Position numbers and translations under genes: made by a program
The notes under the pieces: generated by a model
Told to the model about the DNA's origin: nothing
The model's database searches: none
What the model saw: the letters and a program-made list of their open reading frames with translations, nothing else
Shown: in pieces, positions 8,393 through 18,760 of the stretch
How the letters are laid out: each line of letters starts with the position of its first letter
Numbering within the stretch: position 1 is the stretch's first letter
Source of the DNA: Salinicola halophyticus
GTDB taxonomy: Bacteria > Pseudomonadota > Gammaproteobacteria > Pseudomonadales > Halomonadaceae
Reading direction: 5' to 3'
Assembly: GCF_003206695.1 (NCBI RefSeq)
Contig: NZ_PZJN01000010.1
Coordinates: 62,001-126,000 of the forward strand
DNA length: 64,000 bases

Positions 8393-8552
8393 AAAAATGA
8401 TTACCCACTCGGCTATCCTTCGACTCGGCTGTTTTTCAACTCGAAACCCAATTTGGCCGACCTCATGGCAGGCCTCGCCCAGCGGGGCCTGGTAGCGCCA
8501 TCATTTAATCACGGCCCATCCCGCTTGAGATCCATAGGCTGCCCCATTCGAT

Positions 8553-9023
8553 TCAACGATGGGGCGGAGAGACGAACGCCTTCAGGCTTGCGCAACCTGC
8601 CGCCCAGACGTCGGCCTCAAGCAAGGCGATTCCCGCCGTCGGAAACCCCACGCCCGCGCTGGCCGAACCGTCCACCAGCCGCCCCGTCAGAAGACCAACC
8701 AGCGGCATATGGCTGACGAGGATCAGTGGCCGCGAAACGTCCATCTGGGTCAGCCGTTCGACCAGCGCACCAACATCGTCATCCGGCGTCACGCCTTCGA
8801 CCGTGTCGATGTCGCCGTGAATGGCATCGGCGATGGCCTGCGCTGTCTGCTGGGCCCGGTGATAGGGACTCGACCAGATCGTCGCACCGGTGAGCGCTGA
8901 GCGTGAAGCCAGCCAATGGCCGGCGCTCTGCGCTTCGTGCTCCCCGCGTCGGGTCAGCCGCCGCTCGGAATCGGGGTTTCCCGGCGCCGCCTCTCCGTGT
9001 CTGACGATCGCCAGCCAGCCCAT
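8553..9023 (-). CDS. sixA: Phosphohistidine phosphatase SixA
   Basis: Histidine-phosphatase-superfamily protein that removes phosphate from phosphohistidine (in E. coli it acts on PTS NPr/ArcB). The 156 residues have the RHGEA catalytic motif (His9), the second Arg/His region SSPYHRAQQTA and the C-terminal HMPLVGLL. A GTG one codon earlier is open, but the ATG at 9023 overlaps the gpsA stop by one base (TGATG), the usual sign of translational coupling, so I start there. The gpsA-sixA order is common in gammaproteobacteria. Confidence 0.9.
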   Translation of the reverse strand: MGWLAIVRHGEAAPGNPDSERRLTRRGEHEAQSAGHWLASRSALTGATIWSSPYHRAQQTAQAIADAIHGDIDTVEGVTPDDDVGALVERLTQMDVSRPLILVSHMPLVGLLTGRLVDGSASAGVGFPTAGIALLEADVWAAGCASLKAFVSPPHR

Positions 9024-10132
9024 CACTCGACGTCCGGGCCCAGCTCATGGGCACGCGATACCGCTTCCCGAGACAGCATGAACTCGACGTCACTGCTCTG
9101 CTCGCTCACCATCAGCGCCTTGGCCATGTCCTTGGCCGGAACGCCGCCGAACATCACCTGATAGAGCCCCTGCGCCAACGGCATGTAGATGTCTTCTTGG
9201 CGGGCCTTCTCGCAAACCAGCTTGACCGTATTGACCCCTTCCGCCACCTGGCCGAGCAAATCGATGGCGGAATCGAGGTCATGGCCCTGGCCCAGGGCGA
9301 AGCCGACGCGGTAATTGCGCGAGAGTTCCGAAGAGCAGGTGACGATCAGATCGCCGACGCCGGAGAGCCCCAGAAAGGTCATCGGATTGGCGCCGAGCGC
9401 GACCGCGAATCGGCTCATTTCCGCCAGCGCACGCGTCATCAACATGCTGCGCGTGTTCTCGCCCATACCCAGCGCGGCCGCCATGCCGGCGGCGATGGCG
9501 TAGATGTTCTTGAGCGAGCCACCGAGCTCCGCGCCATAGCGATCGTTGCCGGCATACACGCGGAAATAGCTGCACCCCAACGCTGCCTGAACGTAGGCGC
9601 GCGTGACCGGATCGTCGCTGGCGATCACCGTCGCCGTGAGATGCTTCTGGGCGATCTCGGCCGCCAGATTCGGACCGGAAAGCGCGCCGATATGCGAGGA
9701 GCCGGTCTCTTCTTCGATCACCTGGCTCATCAATTTGAAACCGTCGGCTTCGATGCCTTTGGTCGTGCTGACCAGAATCTGCTCGGGACGCAAATGAGGT
9801 CGTACCTGCTGAAGCACGGTGCGAAACGCCTTGGAAGGAATCGCGATGAACACCACGGCGGCTTCGGCGACCGTCAGGGCCAGATCGGTGGACGCCACCA
9901 CCGCCGGATTGATCGAATAGTCGGGCAGATAGCGGCCGTTGCGATGCTCGCGGTTGATCTGTTCGACCAGGGCTTCATCGCGCAACCACTGGCGGACCTC
10001 GGCGCCGTTGTCGGCGGCGATGCTGGCGATGGCGGTACCGAAGCTGCCACCGCCGAGTACCGCGACCTGCATGCGTTGTTCTGACCCGTTTTTATCTGAC
10101 CCGTTTGTATCTGACCTAGTTGTATCCGACAT
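9023..10132 (-). CDS. gpsA: Glycerol-3-phosphate dehydrogenase [NAD(P)+]
   Basis: Makes sn-glycerol 3-phosphate from dihydroxyacetone phosphate for phospholipid synthesis. The Rossmann motif [12 protein letters not shown], the [13 protein letters not shown] loop, the catalytic Lys in [13 protein letters not shown] and [12 protein letters not shown] are all present. The ATG at 10132 (369 residues) gives an extra N-terminal tail of about 20 residues before the usual MQVAVLGGG. That tail is built from three degenerate five-residue repeats ([15 protein letters not shown]) encoded by a 15-bp tandem repeat. The internal Met21 is an alternative start that would leave the repeat in the leader. Coupled to sixA downstream. 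Confidence 0.93.
   Translation of the reverse strand: MSDTTRSDTNGSDKNGSEQRMQVAVLGGGSFGTAIASIAADNGAEVRQWLRDEALVEQINREHRNGRYLPDYSINPAVVASTDLALTVAEAAVVFIAIPSKAFRTVLQQVRPHLRPEQILVSTTKGIEADGFKLMSQVIEEETGSSHIGALSGPNLAAEIAQKHLTATVIASDDPVTRAYVQAALGCSYFRVYAGNDRYGAELGGSLKNIYAIAAGMAAALGMGENTRSMLMTRALAEMSRFAVALGANPMTFLGLSGVGDLIVTCSSELSRNYRVGFALGQGHDLDSAIDLLGQVAEGVNTVKLVCEKARQEDIYMPLAQGLYQVMFGGVPAKDMAKALMVSEQSSDVEFMLSREAVSRAHELGPDVE
10081..10125. repeat. 15-bp tandem repeat (x3) at the 5' end of gpsA
   Basis: Three adjacent copies of CTGACCCGTTTGTAT-like sequence (10081-10095, 10096-10110, 10111-10125), with a partial fourth. In the gpsA frame they encode a charged, low-complexity five-residue unit in front of the conserved protein. 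Confidence 0.85.
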
Positions 10133-10172
10133 GGCCGTTCCATTGACGATGAGCGATACCCCTAGTGTAACG

Positions 10173-10198
10173 AAAAAACGCCCCGAAAACGGGGCGTT
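10173..10198 (-). terminator. Intrinsic terminator of the pntAB operon
   Basis: Nine-bp stem AACGCCCCG / CGGGGCGTT (10177-10185, 10190-10198) with a 4-nt loop, followed on the minus strand by a run of Ts (10178-10173). It lies 40 bp after the pntB stop and in front of gpsA, so gpsA has its own promoter. Confidence 0.9.
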
Positions 10199-10239
10199 GA
10201 TCACGGCGAGACACTCGGTTCAGTGGTAGATGAAGTCCG

Positions 10240-11682
10240 CTAGTCGATCATCCCGACCAGCGAATCGATACTGGACCGGGCGTCGCCGTAGAGCATGCGC
10301 GTGTTGTCCTTGAAGAACAGCGGATTCTCGATCCCCGAGTAGCCGGTGCCCTGCCCGCGTTTGCAGACAAAGACCTGCTTCGATTCCCAGACCTTCAGCA
10401 CCGGCATGCCGGCGATCGGGCTCGCGGGATCTTCCTGCGCCGCGGGATTGACGATGTCGTTGGAGCCGATGACGATCACCACGTCGGTGCTAGCGAAATC
10501 ATCGTTGATCTCGTCCATTTCCAGCACGATGTCGTATGGGACGCGCGCTTCCGCCAGCAGCACGTTCATGTGCCCTGGCAGGCGCCCGGCAACCGGATGG
10601 ATGCCGAATCGCACCTCCTTCCCTGCCGCGCGCAGTTTGCGCACCAGATCGCTGACTGCGCTCTGCGCCTGAGCCACGGCCATGCCATAGCCCGGCACGA
10701 TGATCACGCTATCGGCGTCGTTCAAGGCGCTCGCCACGCCGCCGGCGTCGATCGCAATCTGCTCGCCCTCGATCTCGGCAGCGGGCCCCTGAGTGCCACC
10801 GAAGCCGCCCACGATGACGCTGACGAAATTGCGGTTCATCGCCTTGCACATGATGTAGGAGAGAATCGCCCCGGAAGACCCTACCAGCGCGCCGGTCACG
10901 ATCAGCAGATCATTGGACAGCGTGAACCCGATCGCCGCAGCGGCCCACCCCGAGTAGCTGTTGAGCATCGAGACAACCACCGGCATGTCGGCCCCGCCGA
11001 TACCCATGATCAGATGCCAGCCGATGAAGAATGCCAGCGCCGCCAGTAGCACTAGCGTCCAGAAACCGGCGCCGTTGAAATAGGCGATGGCCAGCACCAG
11101 GCACAGCGCTACCGCGCCGGCGTTGAGCAGATGCCCGCCGGGCAGCTTTTGCGGCTTGCCGCCGATCTTGCCGGCCAGCTTGGCGAACGCCACCACCGAG
11201 CCGGTGAAGGTGACCGCGCCGATGAACACCCCCAGCACCACTTCGCCCTGCAGGAAAGAGAGCTCCGCCGGGGTCTTCTGGGCCAGGGTCGAGGCAAACG
11301 CCGACAGCCCGTCGAAGGATACGCCGGCCGTTTGCATCGCCACGACGCGGGCACGTTCCAGCTCGGCGTTCCAGCCGATGAAGACCGCGGCCAACCCGAC
11401 GAAGCTATGCAGCGCTGCCACCAGTTGCGGCATCTCGGTCATCTCGACCTTACGCGACAGCCAGACCCCGATCAGACCGCCGATCAGCATCATCGGAATC
11501 AGCCAGCCGTAGCCGCCGACATTGGGCCCCAGCGCAGTGAAAACCACGGCGATCGCCATGCCGACGATGCCATACCATACCGCGCGCTTGGCCTTTTCCT
11601 GATTGCTCAACCCCCCCAGGGAGAGGATGAACAGCACACTCGCCGCGATCGCCGCGGCGGAAACGAACTCATGTTGCAACAT
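10240..11682 (-). CDS. pntB: NAD(P) transhydrogenase subunit beta
   Basis: Integral membrane plus NADP-binding subunit of the proton-translocating transhydrogenase that makes NADPH from NADH. The 480-residue protein has a hydrophobic N-terminal half (about nine membrane segments) and the C-terminal domain III with NADP-site motifs such as [33 protein letters not shown] and [15 protein letters not shown]. It starts 16 bp after pntA. No deviation from the family is evident. Confidence 0.97.
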   Translation of the reverse strand: MLQHEFVSAAAIAASVLFILSLGGLSNQEKAKRAVWYGIVGMAIAVVFTALGPNVGGYGWLIPMMLIGGLIGVWLSRKVEMTEMPQLVAALHSFVGLAAVFIGWNAELERARVVAMQTAGVSFDGLSAFASTLAQKTPAELSFLQGEVVLGVFIGAVTFTGSVVAFAKLAGKIGGKPQKLPGGHLLNAGAVALCLVLAIAYFNGAGFWTLVLLAALAFFIGWHLIMGIGGADMPVVVSMLNSYSGWAAAAIGFTLSNDLLIVTGALVGSSGAILSYIMCKAMNRNFVSVIVGGFGGTQGPAAEIEGEQIAIDAGGVASALNDADSVIIVPGYGMAVAQAQSAVSDLVRKLRAAGKEVRFGIHPVAGRLPGHMNVLLAEARVPYDIVLEMDEINDDFASTDVVIVIGSNDIVNPAAQEDPASPIAGMPVLKVWESKQVFVCKRGQGTGYSGIENPLFFKDNTRMLYGDARSSIDSLVGMID

Positions 11683-11698
11683 ATCGATTCTCCGCGGA

Positions 11699-13270
11699 TC
11701 AGGATTTCTGGAACATGGCGAGCATACGGCGGGTCACCAGGAAGCCGCCGACGATATTGATCGAGGCGATCAGCACGGATATCCCGGCCAATAGCCCGAC
11801 CAGCCAGCTTCCGGAGCCGATCTGCAACACGGCGCCCAGAATCACGATCCCCGAGATCGCATTGGTCACCGCCATCAGCGGCGTATGCAGCGAATGGCTG
11901 ACGTTCCAGATCACCTGGAACCCGACGAAACAGGCCAGCGCAAAGACGATGAAGTGCTGCATGAACGACGCCGGCGCCACCAGCCCCAGCAGCCACATCA
12001 GGACGCCGCCCGCGACCAGCATGCCGATCTGACGCCGACTCTGGGCCAGGAACGCGGCATGCTCGGCCGCCTTTTTCTCTTCGGACGTCGGCTCCTTGGT
12101 CTTCGGCTTGGGCTTGGCCGCCGCGATCGCCTTCACCTTGGGCGGCGGCGGCGGGAAGGTGATGTCACCGCCATGGGTCGCCGTGGCGCCGCGGATGATG
12201 TCGTCGTCCATGTCGTGAACGATCACGCCATCCTTTTCCGGCGTCAGATCGGTCAACATGTGGCGGATGTTGGTGGCGTAAAGCAGCGACGCCTGCGTCG
12301 CCATCCGCGAGGGGAAATCGGTATAGCCGACCACGATCACGCCATTGTCGGTGACGATGCGCTCATCCATCACGGTGAGGTCGCAGTTGCCGCCCTTCTC
12401 CGCGGCCAGGTCGACGATCACGGAGCCGGGCTTCATCAGTGCGACCATGTCCTCAAGCCACAGCTTCGGCGCTGGCCGACCGGGGATCAGCGCGGTGGTG
12501 ATGACGATATCGACTTCCGGCGCCTGTTCGCGAAACAGCGCCAGCTGTTTTTCGCGAAACTCCGGGCTCGAAGGCGCCGCGTAGCCGCCGCTGCCCGAGC
12601 CGTCCTGACTGTCCTCGAAATCGAGAAACAGAAACTCGGCGCCCATCGATTCGATCTGTTCCGCCACCTCCGGACGAACATCGAAGGCGCGAACCACCGC
12701 GCCCAGACTGGTTGCGGTGCCGATCGCCGCCAGTCCGGCAACGCCGGCACCGACGATCAGCACCTTGGCCGGCGGCACCTTGCCGGCCGCCGTCACCTGC
12801 CCGGTGAAGAAGCGCCCGAACTGGCTACCCGCTTCGATCACGGCACGATAACCGGCGATATTGGCGGTGCTGGAAAGCGCGTCCATCTTCTGGGCCCGCG
12901 AGATACGCGGGACCATGTCCATGGCGACAACCGTCGCGCCCTTGGCACGGCAGCGCTCGAGATTTTCCTCGTTCTGCGCCGGCCAGAAGAACGTGATCAG
13001 TGTCTGACCTTTCCGCAGCTGCTCGATCTCCGCTTCGACCGGCTCCCGAACCTTGATCACGACGTCCGCTTCGCTCCACAGTGCATTGGCGCCGTCAATG
13101 ACGGTGACGCCGGCATCGCGATACGCCTCGTCGCTGAACCCGGCTAGCGCGCCGGCACCGCGCTCGATCAGGCACTCGTGCCCCAGCTTCTGGATCTGCT
13201 GCGCGCTTTCGGGTGTCAGCGCCACTCGCGCTTCTCCTTTGGCGAGCTCCTTGGGCGCTCCAATCTTCAT
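11699..13270 (-). CDS. pntA: NAD(P) transhydrogenase subunit alpha
   Basis: NAD(H)-binding subunit of transhydrogenase in its undivided (E. coli-like) form. Domain I (residues 1 to about 370) carries the alanine-dehydrogenase-like fold with [11 protein letters not shown] at 174-184 and the [20 protein letters not shown] region. A proline/lysine-rich linker (about 376-405) follows, then four membrane segments (about 420-515). Many alphaproteobacteria split this gene into pntAA/pntAB; here it is one 523-codon frame. First gene of the pntA-pntB operon. Confidence 0.97.
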   Translation of the reverse strand: MKIGAPKELAKGEARVALTPESAQQIQKLGHECLIERGAGALAGFSDEAYRDAGVTVIDGANALWSEADVVIKVREPVEAEIEQLRKGQTLITFFWPAQNEENLERCRAKGATVVAMDMVPRISRAQKMDALSSTANIAGYRAVIEAGSQFGRFFTGQVTAAGKVPPAKVLIVGAGVAGLAAIGTATSLGAVVRAFDVRPEVAEQIESMGAEFLFLDFEDSQDGSGSGGYAAPSSPEFREKQLALFREQAPEVDIVITTALIPGRPAPKLWLEDMVALMKPGSVIVDLAAEKGGNCDLTVMDERIVTDNGVIVVGYTDFPSRMATQASLLYATNIRHMLTDLTPEKDGVIVHDMDDDIIRGATATHGGDITFPPPPPKVKAIAAAKPKPKTKEPTSEEKKAAEHAAFLAQSRRQIGMLVAGGVLMWLLGLVAPASFMQHFIVFALACFVGFQVIWNVSHSLHTPLMAVTNAISGIVILGAVLQIGSGSWLVGLLAGISVLIASINIVGGFLVTRRMLAMFQKS

Positions 13271-13604
13271 TCGCTGCTCTCCCGATGGTCAGCCATGCAT
13301 CGACACTCCTTGCTGTGCATCTCGATAACGCGCGGTTCCCTGCCCTCAAGGCGATAACGCCGTAGCGGGGAAAGATCGTCGTCAGTTAATCATCGCGATA
13401 GACAGTCATTGCGATAGGTGATGACAGTTTTCCGGAGAACGACCAAGGGGATCAAGCGATTAGGAGGAAAACCAACCCGGTCAATAACTTATGGCAGGCA
13501 TAATAAAAGCGTTATATTTAAATTCTCCGCCAACCTGTTGTTTTGAATATCAAAACCCGGACCCCTGATTCCCGTTATCCAACTTATAACGAATGACTTA
13601 TCAC
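13271..13604 (-). promoter_or_regulatory. pntA upstream region (no gene)
   Basis: The 390-bp gap between pntA and selO holds no convincing coding frame. The stretch 13490-13560 is markedly AT-rich compared with the surroundings and contains TATTAT- and TATAAC-like hexamers on the minus strand, so the pntAB promoter is probably there; exact boxes are not clear. Confidence 0.4.
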
Positions 13605-13630
13605 TAAAAAATGCCGGCTCGAGAACCGGC
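13605..13630 (-). terminator. Intrinsic terminator of selO
   Basis: Stem GCCGG/CCGGC (13613-13617, 13626-13630) with an 8-nt loop, followed on the minus strand by A and six Ts (13611-13606). It lies 30 bp after the selO stop codon. Confidence 0.8.
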
Positions 13631-13660
13631 TCTATTCAAAGATCGGGACAGGCGGAATCT

Positions 13661-15133
13661 TTACGACGAGCAGGAGAGGCAAACCGGCGGCGCGCTGGGA
13701 AGCGGCGCCTCGGCCCAGACATCCATCCCCGGCCGACGCGTGAAGGGTGACGAGAGCAACTCGCGGAATGTCTGCAGCGGGCGGGTATCGCCTTCCTGCG
13801 CGGCCTCGATCACCTGCTGGGCGAGATGGGTACGCAGGATGTAGAACGGATTGACCCGACGCATGGCCGCCAGCCGTTCCGTCTCTCCCCGAGACTCCTG
13901 CGCGAGACGCTGGCGGTAGCGCTCGAGCCAGGCATCGAGCGGACTATCCGGCCCTGCGCTTTCGATTTCCGCGGTCAGCGACAGGCCGCCGACGACATCC
14001 TGGTCGCTCAATGCGCGGAAACTCCGGTGGAAGTCGGCCCGCGAACTCTCGAGCAGCGACAGCCAATCCTCGATCAACGCCCCGTCGCTCTCCTGCTCGG
14101 TCTCGAGTCCGAGACGTCCGCGCATCAGGATCGCGTAAGCCGCCTGCAGCGTGGGCTCGTAGCTGTCCAGTATCTCGCGCAGCCGTTCCACTTCGATCAA
14201 GGGCGTCAACGACTGGCCCAGCACGGTCAGATTCCACAACCCCACGCCGGGCTGCTGATCGAAGGCATAGCGTCCGGTCGCATCGGTGTGGTTGGGCGTC
14301 AGATTGGATTCGAAGCGATCCATGAAGGCATAGGGACCGTAGTCCAGCGTCAAGCCCAGAATCGACATGTTGTCCGTGTTCATCACCGCATGAACGAAGC
14401 CGTAGGCTTGCCAACGGGCGATCAGTTCCGCGGTTCGCGTCACCACGTCCTGGAACAGCGCTTCCAGCGGGGCGGGCTCCTGCGCGAGATCGGGGCGATG
14501 GCGATCGATGACGTGGCGCATCAGGCGATCGATATCTTCGACGCGCTGCTGCTGATAAAGCCATTCGAAGTGGCCGAAACGTACGTGACTCTCGGCCAGT
14601 CGCAGCAGCGTGGCACCCGGTTCGACGCGCTCCCGCATGACTTTTTCGCCGTTGACGGCAACGGCCAGGGCCAGGGTAGTCGGGATCTTGAGCCCGGCCA
14701 TCGCCTCGCCGGCGAGATACTCGCGTATCGAGGAGCGCAGCACCGCACGGCCGTCGCCGAAGCGCGAATAGGGTGTCTGTCCCGCGCCCTTGAGATGCAG
14801 GTCGACAGGACCCAGCGGCGTCATCGCCTCGCCGAGCAGCAGGCCGCGACCGTCACCCAGCGCCGGATTATAGGTGCCGAACTGGTGGCCGGTATATTTC
14901 TGGGCCAGCGGATCCATGCCCTCCAGCAGCTGCTCGCCACTCATCAGCGCGGTCAACCGCTGGCGATCGATATCATCCACCTCCAGCCCAAGCCGCGTCG
15001 CGCCGAGCGGGCTGACATCGAGCAGTCGCGTATCGCGCCTCGGAGTGGGCGTTACGCGAGTGAAAAAGTCGTCGGGGAAGCGGGACCAGACATTATCGAA
15101 GGTCAGTGCCTCGAGGGACGTTTCGCTGGCCAT
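13661..15133 (-). CDS. selO: SelO/YdiU-family protein adenylyltransferase
   Basis: Pseudokinase-fold AMPylase that transfers AMP to Ser/Thr/Tyr of target proteins, linked in E. coli to oxidative stress. The 490-residue length fits. Conserved stretches include YTGHQFGTYNPALGDGR, LKGAGQTPYSRFGDGRAV, REYLAGEAMAGLKIPTT and HAVMNTDNMSILGLTLDYGP (the catalytic-loop and metal region). The C-terminus ends VCLSCSS (Cys485, Cys488), the CxxC redox tail that replaces the CxxU selenocysteine motif of eukaryotic SelO. It is monocistronic, with its own terminator. Confidence 0.95.
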   Translation of the reverse strand: MASETSLEALTFDNVWSRFPDDFFTRVTPTPRRDTRLLDVSPLGATRLGLEVDDIDRQRLTALMSGEQLLEGMDPLAQKYTGHQFGTYNPALGDGRGLLLGEAMTPLGPVDLHLKGAGQTPYSRFGDGRAVLRSSIREYLAGEAMAGLKIPTTLALAVAVNGEKVMRERVEPGATLLRLAESHVRFGHFEWLYQQQRVEDIDRLMRHVIDRHRPDLAQEPAPLEALFQDVVTRTAELIARWQAYGFVHAVMNTDNMSILGLTLDYGPYAFMDRFESNLTPNHTDATGRYAFDQQPGVGLWNLTVLGQSLTPLIEVERLREILDSYEPTLQAAYAILMRGRLGLETEQESDGALIEDWLSLLESSRADFHRSFRALSDQDVVGGLSLTAEIESAGPDSPLDAWLERYRQRLAQESRGETERLAAMRRVNPFYILRTHLAQQVIEAAQEGDTRPLQTFRELLSSPFTRRPGMDVWAEAPLPSAPPVCLSCSS

Positions 15134-15226
15134 GATGGCCTCCTCGGGTTGGCAGAAAAGTCGCTGTAGTCTAGCTCAACTGGGCGAACACACACGAACG
15201 GCCAGTCACGATGGGCAACCGGCGCC

Positions 15227-15275
15227 GATCAGGCACGGGGTTGGTTAGGTCACGGGGTCGATTAGGCACAGGAGC
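15227..15275. repeat. Imperfect 16-17 bp tandem repeat (x3) upstream of selO
   Basis: Three degenerate copies of GATTAGGCACGGGGTTG (15227-15243, 15244-15259, 15260 onward) lie in the 195-bp spacer between the Bax-like gene and selO, about 95-140 bp upstream of selO. Confidence 0.6.
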
Positions 15276-15328
15276 CCCACAGCGGCCATAGCGGCCGCGC
15301 GGGGAGAAAACAATAGGCGGGAAAGCCG

Positions 15329-16264
15329 TCAGGCCGGGCTATCGGCCGCGAACGAGCTGTCGGCGCCATGGGTGCGTATCAACTCACCGTTGGTGCGCAG
15401 CAGCGACAACAGCTGACTTTGGTAGCCGGGTGACGTCGAGTAGTTGTGCAACGTGCCGATCAGCTTTTCGGCGGAGATCGACTTGCCGGTCGCGGCCAGC
15501 GCGGCCCGTTGTCCACGAAGCTGAGCATAGGCGCGGTGGGTATTCAGGTTATGCAGATAGGCGCCGACACCGTCGCGGACGCTATCGAATACCTGAAAGC
15601 GGCGTGACGTACCCTGCTGCGCGATACCGCAGCCGGCGCTGAAACAGCGCATGCCGAACAGGTTGTTGCTCTCCTTCGCCAGCCGTGAGGTTCCCCAGCC
15701 GGACTCTTCCACTGCCTGGATCACGACCATTTCCAGCGGTACGGTGTTGACCCTTGTCAGCAACGCCTGGCTGACCTTGCCGGGCGAGCACTGCACGCCA
15801 TAGTCATCGCATAGCCGAGCCAGCCGCTGCTTCTCGTCCGCGGTCAGGGGATTGATGCGCGTATGTACGCCAACCAGCCAATTCCGATCGCGCTGGATAC
15901 GCGCATTTTCCGCCTGCACCAGCGGTACCAGCATACTCAGGAAGGCAGCCTTGCGTTCAGGCCCGGCCTTGAGCTCGGCCAGATCCGGCAGCTCGGTGAC
16001 CGGGTCCAGCGCGGGCGGCTGAACACGTGTATCCAGCGTCGCCACGGACCGGGAGGAAGCCGGCACGGTTTCGGATATCGACTCGGCATGAGCGGCTATC
16101 GGAAACGTTGCCATAGTGACCACCAGACAGAATCCCGCAACTCGCGTCGCGACACTGTGGCAGCGCTTTACGCCTGCCGCGTCGTGGCGCCGATCTCGAG
16201 TCATGAAGCGTGCGAAAGGTGAAAAAGAGAGCCGGGTAAAAACCGGCAGGAAGGATCGCGACAT
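15329..16264 (-). CDS. Bax-like protein with glucosaminidase (GH73-type) domain
   Basis: Putative exported peptidoglycan hydrolase. The 311-residue protein has a membrane/signal segment (VATRVAGFCLVVTMATFPIAAHA) and a C-terminal glucosaminidase domain: VIQAVEESGWGTSRLAKESNNLFGM contains the catalytic Glu region (ESGWG), followed by FDSVRDGVGAYLHNLNTHRAY and LIGTLHNYSTSPGYQ. The start at 16264 is chosen because a strong GGAGG site lies 8 nt upstream; the longer frame has no ribosome-binding site. The N-terminus is rather long before the signal segment (about 40 residues), so a later start is possible. E. coli Bax is the closest named relative I can recall. Confidence 0.85.
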   Translation of the reverse strand: MSRSFLPVFTRLSFSPFARFMTRDRRHDAAGVKRCHSVATRVAGFCLVVTMATFPIAAHAESISETVPASSRSVATLDTRVQPPALDPVTELPDLAELKAGPERKAAFLSMLVPLVQAENARIQRDRNWLVGVHTRINPLTADEKQRLARLCDDYGVQCSPGKVSQALLTRVNTVPLEMVVIQAVEESGWGTSRLAKESNNLFGMRCFSAGCGIAQQGTSRRFQVFDSVRDGVGAYLHNLNTHRAYAQLRGQRAALAATGKSISAEKLIGTLHNYSTSPGYQSQLLSLLRTNGELIRTHGADSSFAADSPA

Positions 16265-16358
16265 ACTCGCGCCTCCGTCGAGAAGAAGACGGCAGATTAA
16301 CAACAAATAGCCGCCGGGTTGAGGAAAAAACGTGCAAGATGAGTATTTTCATCAACGA

Positions 16359-16385
16359 GACGGCCGGCCACTAGGGCCGGCCGTC
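16359..16385 (-). terminator. Hairpin downstream of htpG
   Basis: An 11-bp perfect stem (GACGGCCGGCC/GGCCGGCCGTC, arms 16359-16369 and 16375-16385) lies 30 bp after the htpG stop. The run that follows on the minus strand is only weakly U-rich, so it may act mainly as an mRNA 3'-end structure. Confidence 0.6.
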
Positions 16386-16415
16386 AAGGTTCAGAAACGA
16401 CTCAGATGAAGATGA

Positions 16416-18314
16416 TCAAGCACTTAGCAGTGCGTTGAGGCGCTTGACGTAAGCCGCCGGATCATCGAGATGGCCGCCCTCGGCAATCACCGCCTGATCG
16501 AGAAGAATACGCGCCAGATCGTCGAAATTGCCCCCTTCTGTACCTTCGAGGCGCGATACCAGCGCATGATCTGGGTTGAGCTCGAGAATCGGCTTCACCT
16601 CCGGCAGCGGCTGCCCCGCCGCCTCCATCATGCGCCGCATCTGAAAGCCCATTTCATGCTCCGGCAGTACCACGCAGGCCGGCGAGTCGGTCAGGCGATG
16701 GGTCACCCGCACTTCCTGCACTTCCTCACCGAGTGCCTCTCGTACACGTTTGACCAGGTCTTCCTTGGATTTGGCAGTTTCCTGCTGGGCCTGCTTCTCG
16801 GCTTCGTCGGCCATGTCGTCGAGTTCCAGGTCGCCCTTGGCCACGTCGGCAAAGGACTTGCCGTCAAACTCGGTGAGGTGGCTCATCAGCCACTCATCGA
16901 CCCGATCATGCAGTAGCAGGACTTCGATGCCCTTCTTGCGGAATATCTCAAGGTGCGGGCTGTGGCTGGCGGCCTTGAACCCGTCGGCAACGATGTAATA
17001 GATCTTCTGCTGGCCTTCCTTCATGCGGCCGACATAGTCCGCAAGCGACTGATCCTGCGTCGTGCTGTCGGTATGCGTGGTCGAGAAGCGCAGCAGCCCG
17101 GAGATCTTGTCGCGATTGGCGTAGTCTTCCGCCGGCCCTTCCTTCAACACGTCGCCGAACGTGTTCCAGAAGGTCTGATACGCCTCGCTGTCTTTCGACA
17201 GCTTCTTGAGCATGTCCAGCGCGCGTTTGGTCAACGCGGACTTCATCGAGTCGACCTGCGGCGATTTCTGCAGCAGCTCGCGGGAAACGTTCAGCGGCAG
17301 GTCGCGGGAATCCAGCACGCCCTTGATGAAGCGCAGATAGAGCGGCAGGAACGCCTCGGCATCATCCATGATGAAGACGCGCTGGACGTAGAGCTTGAGC
17401 CCGCGCACCCCGTCCCGCTGGTAGAGATCGAACGGTGCACGCTCGGGAACGTAGAGCAGGCTGGTGTACTCCAGCTTGCCTTCGACCTTGTTGTGACTCC
17501 AGATCAACGGATCGCTGAAGTCGTGCGAGATGTGCTTGTAGAAGGCCTTGTATTCGTCATCGCCGATCTCGGCCTTGGGCCGCACCCACAGCGCTGTCGC
17601 CTCGTTGACGGTCTCCCAACTGACGGCCTCGCTGCCGTCGATCTCGTTGCCCTCTTCGTCGCGCGCCTTCTCGACCTTGGGCATGCGTACCGGCACGTCG
17701 ATATGATCGGAGTACTTGCGCACCAGGTTCTTGAGACGGAACTCGTCGGCGAACTCTTTGGCGTCGTCCTTCAGATGCAGCACGATTTCGGTGCCGCGCT
17801 GGGGGTAGTCGACGTCGGCAATCGTGAACTCGCCCTCGCCCTTGGAGCGCCACTCGATGCCCTGATCGCTGTCGGCTCGACGAGTGCGCACCACCATTTC
17901 GTCAGCGACGATGAAGCCAGAATAGAACCCGACACCGAACTGACCGATCAGTTTGGCATCCTTCTGCTTTTCGCCGGAGAGCTGCTTGAGAAAGTCGGCG
18001 GTGCCGCTCTTGGCAATGGTACCCAGGTTCTGGATGACTTCGTCACGATTCATGCCGATACCGGTATCGCGAACGGTCACCGTGCCCGCTTCGGCATCGT
18101 GCTCGATCTCGACACGGAGTTCGGCATCGCCCGCGTAGAGCCCGTCATTCTCCAGCGCCTCGTAGCGCAGCTTGTCGCAGGCGTCCGCCGAATTGGAGAT
18201 CAGCTCACGCAGGAAAATTTCCCGATTGGAATACAGGGAGTGAATCATCAAGTGGAGAAGCTGCTTGACTTCGGTCTGGAAGCCGAGCGTTTCTTCTTGA
18301 GTCGCGGTAGTCAT
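16416..18314 (-). CDS. htpG: Chaperone protein HtpG (Hsp90)
   Basis: ATP-dependent cytosolic chaperone. The 632-residue protein has the GHKL ATPase N-domain ([39 protein letters not shown]), a middle domain with [17 protein letters not shown] and [11 protein letters not shown], and the C-terminal dimerisation domain. It is monocistronic. Its leader contains a 17-bp direct duplication just upstream of the start codon. All HSP90 signatures are intact. Confidence 0.98.
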   Translation of the reverse strand: MTTATQEETLGFQTEVKQLLHLMIHSLYSNREIFLRELISNSADACDKLRYEALENDGLYAGDAELRVEIEHDAEAGTVTVRDTGIGMNRDEVIQNLGTIAKSGTADFLKQLSGEKQKDAKLIGQFGVGFYSGFIVADEMVVRTRRADSDQGIEWRSKGEGEFTIADVDYPQRGTEIVLHLKDDAKEFADEFRLKNLVRKYSDHIDVPVRMPKVEKARDEEGNEIDGSEAVSWETVNEATALWVRPKAEIGDDEYKAFYKHISHDFSDPLIWSHNKVEGKLEYTSLLYVPERAPFDLYQRDGVRGLKLYVQRVFIMDDAEAFLPLYLRFIKGVLDSRDLPLNVSRELLQKSPQVDSMKSALTKRALDMLKKLSKDSEAYQTFWNTFGDVLKEGPAEDYANRDKISGLLRFSTTHTDSTTQDQSLADYVGRMKEGQQKIYYIVADGFKAASHSPHLEIFRKKGIEVLLLHDRVDEWLMSHLTEFDGKSFADVAKGDLELDDMADEAEKQAQQETAKSKEDLVKRVREALGEEVQEVRVTHRLTDSPACVVLPEHEMGFQMRRMMEAAGQPLPEVKPILELNPDHALVSRLEGTEGGNFDDLARILLDQAVIAEGGHLDDPAAYVKRLNALLSA

Positions 18315-18337
18315 TGACGAGCCTCTTGACGCTATTA

Positions 18338-18370
18338 CGAAATTAAGACGGATCCGAAATTAAGACGGAC
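18338..18370. repeat. 17-bp direct tandem duplication in the htpG leader
   Basis: CGAAATTAAGACGGATC (18338-18354) is followed at once by CGAAATTAAGACGGAC (18355-18370). The pair lies 24-56 bp upstream of the htpG start codon, in the expected promoter/leader. On the minus strand each copy contains TCTTAATTTCG, which could duplicate a -10-like element. Confidence 0.85.
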
Positions 18371-18393
18371 AAAACAAGGTGTTCAGCGATATG

Positions 18394-18423
18394 GGGCTGG
18401 CTTTTCCCATTTCAAGCCAGCCC
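18394..18423 (-). terminator. Hairpin directly after the DUF1232 gene
   Basis: A 10-bp stem (GGGCTGGCTT/AAGCCAGCCC) with a 10-nt loop abuts the stop codon of the upstream gene on the minus strand. There is no U-run behind it, so it may be a weak terminator or stabilising structure. Confidence 0.45.
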
Positions 18424-18424
18424 G

Positions 18425-18760
18425 TCAATCCGCAACGACTTCCTCATCGTCGATGCCTTTCCAACGCCGATAATCGCCCATCGCGCGGTCAACCCGCGTC
18501 AACAGCCAGCCCACGATGAAAACATCGTCGACCAGCCCGATGATCATCAGGAAGTCGGGGATCAGGTCCAGCGGCGACACCAGATAGATGAGTGCTGCAG
18601 CCATCCACCCGAAGGCGGCCCAGGGAATCGGGCGATAACGACCCCGAAAGACATCCATGCACATCGGCCCGAAAACCCGGAACGCGCGGCCGATACGGGC
18701 CAAGGCGCCACCGCGCTGCTTGAGGCGGGAAAACTGTGTCACAAAACGCCAGGGATTCAT
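18425..18760 (-). CDS. DUF1232 / YkvA-family membrane protein
   Basis: Small protein of 111 residues with the DUF1232 core: PIPWAAFGWMAAALIYLVSPLDLIPDF followed by a second hydrophobic helix (LMIIGLVDDVFIVGWLLTRV). Members are inner-membrane proteins of unknown function. It lies upstream of htpG on the same strand, but the gap (110 bp with a hairpin) suggests separate transcription. Confidence 0.85.
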   Translation of the reverse strand: MNPWRFVTQFSRLKQRGGALARIGRAFRVFGPMCMDVFRGRYRPIPWAAFGWMAAALIYLVSPLDLIPDFLMIIGLVDDVFIVGWLLTRVDRAMGDYRRWKGIDDEEVVAD

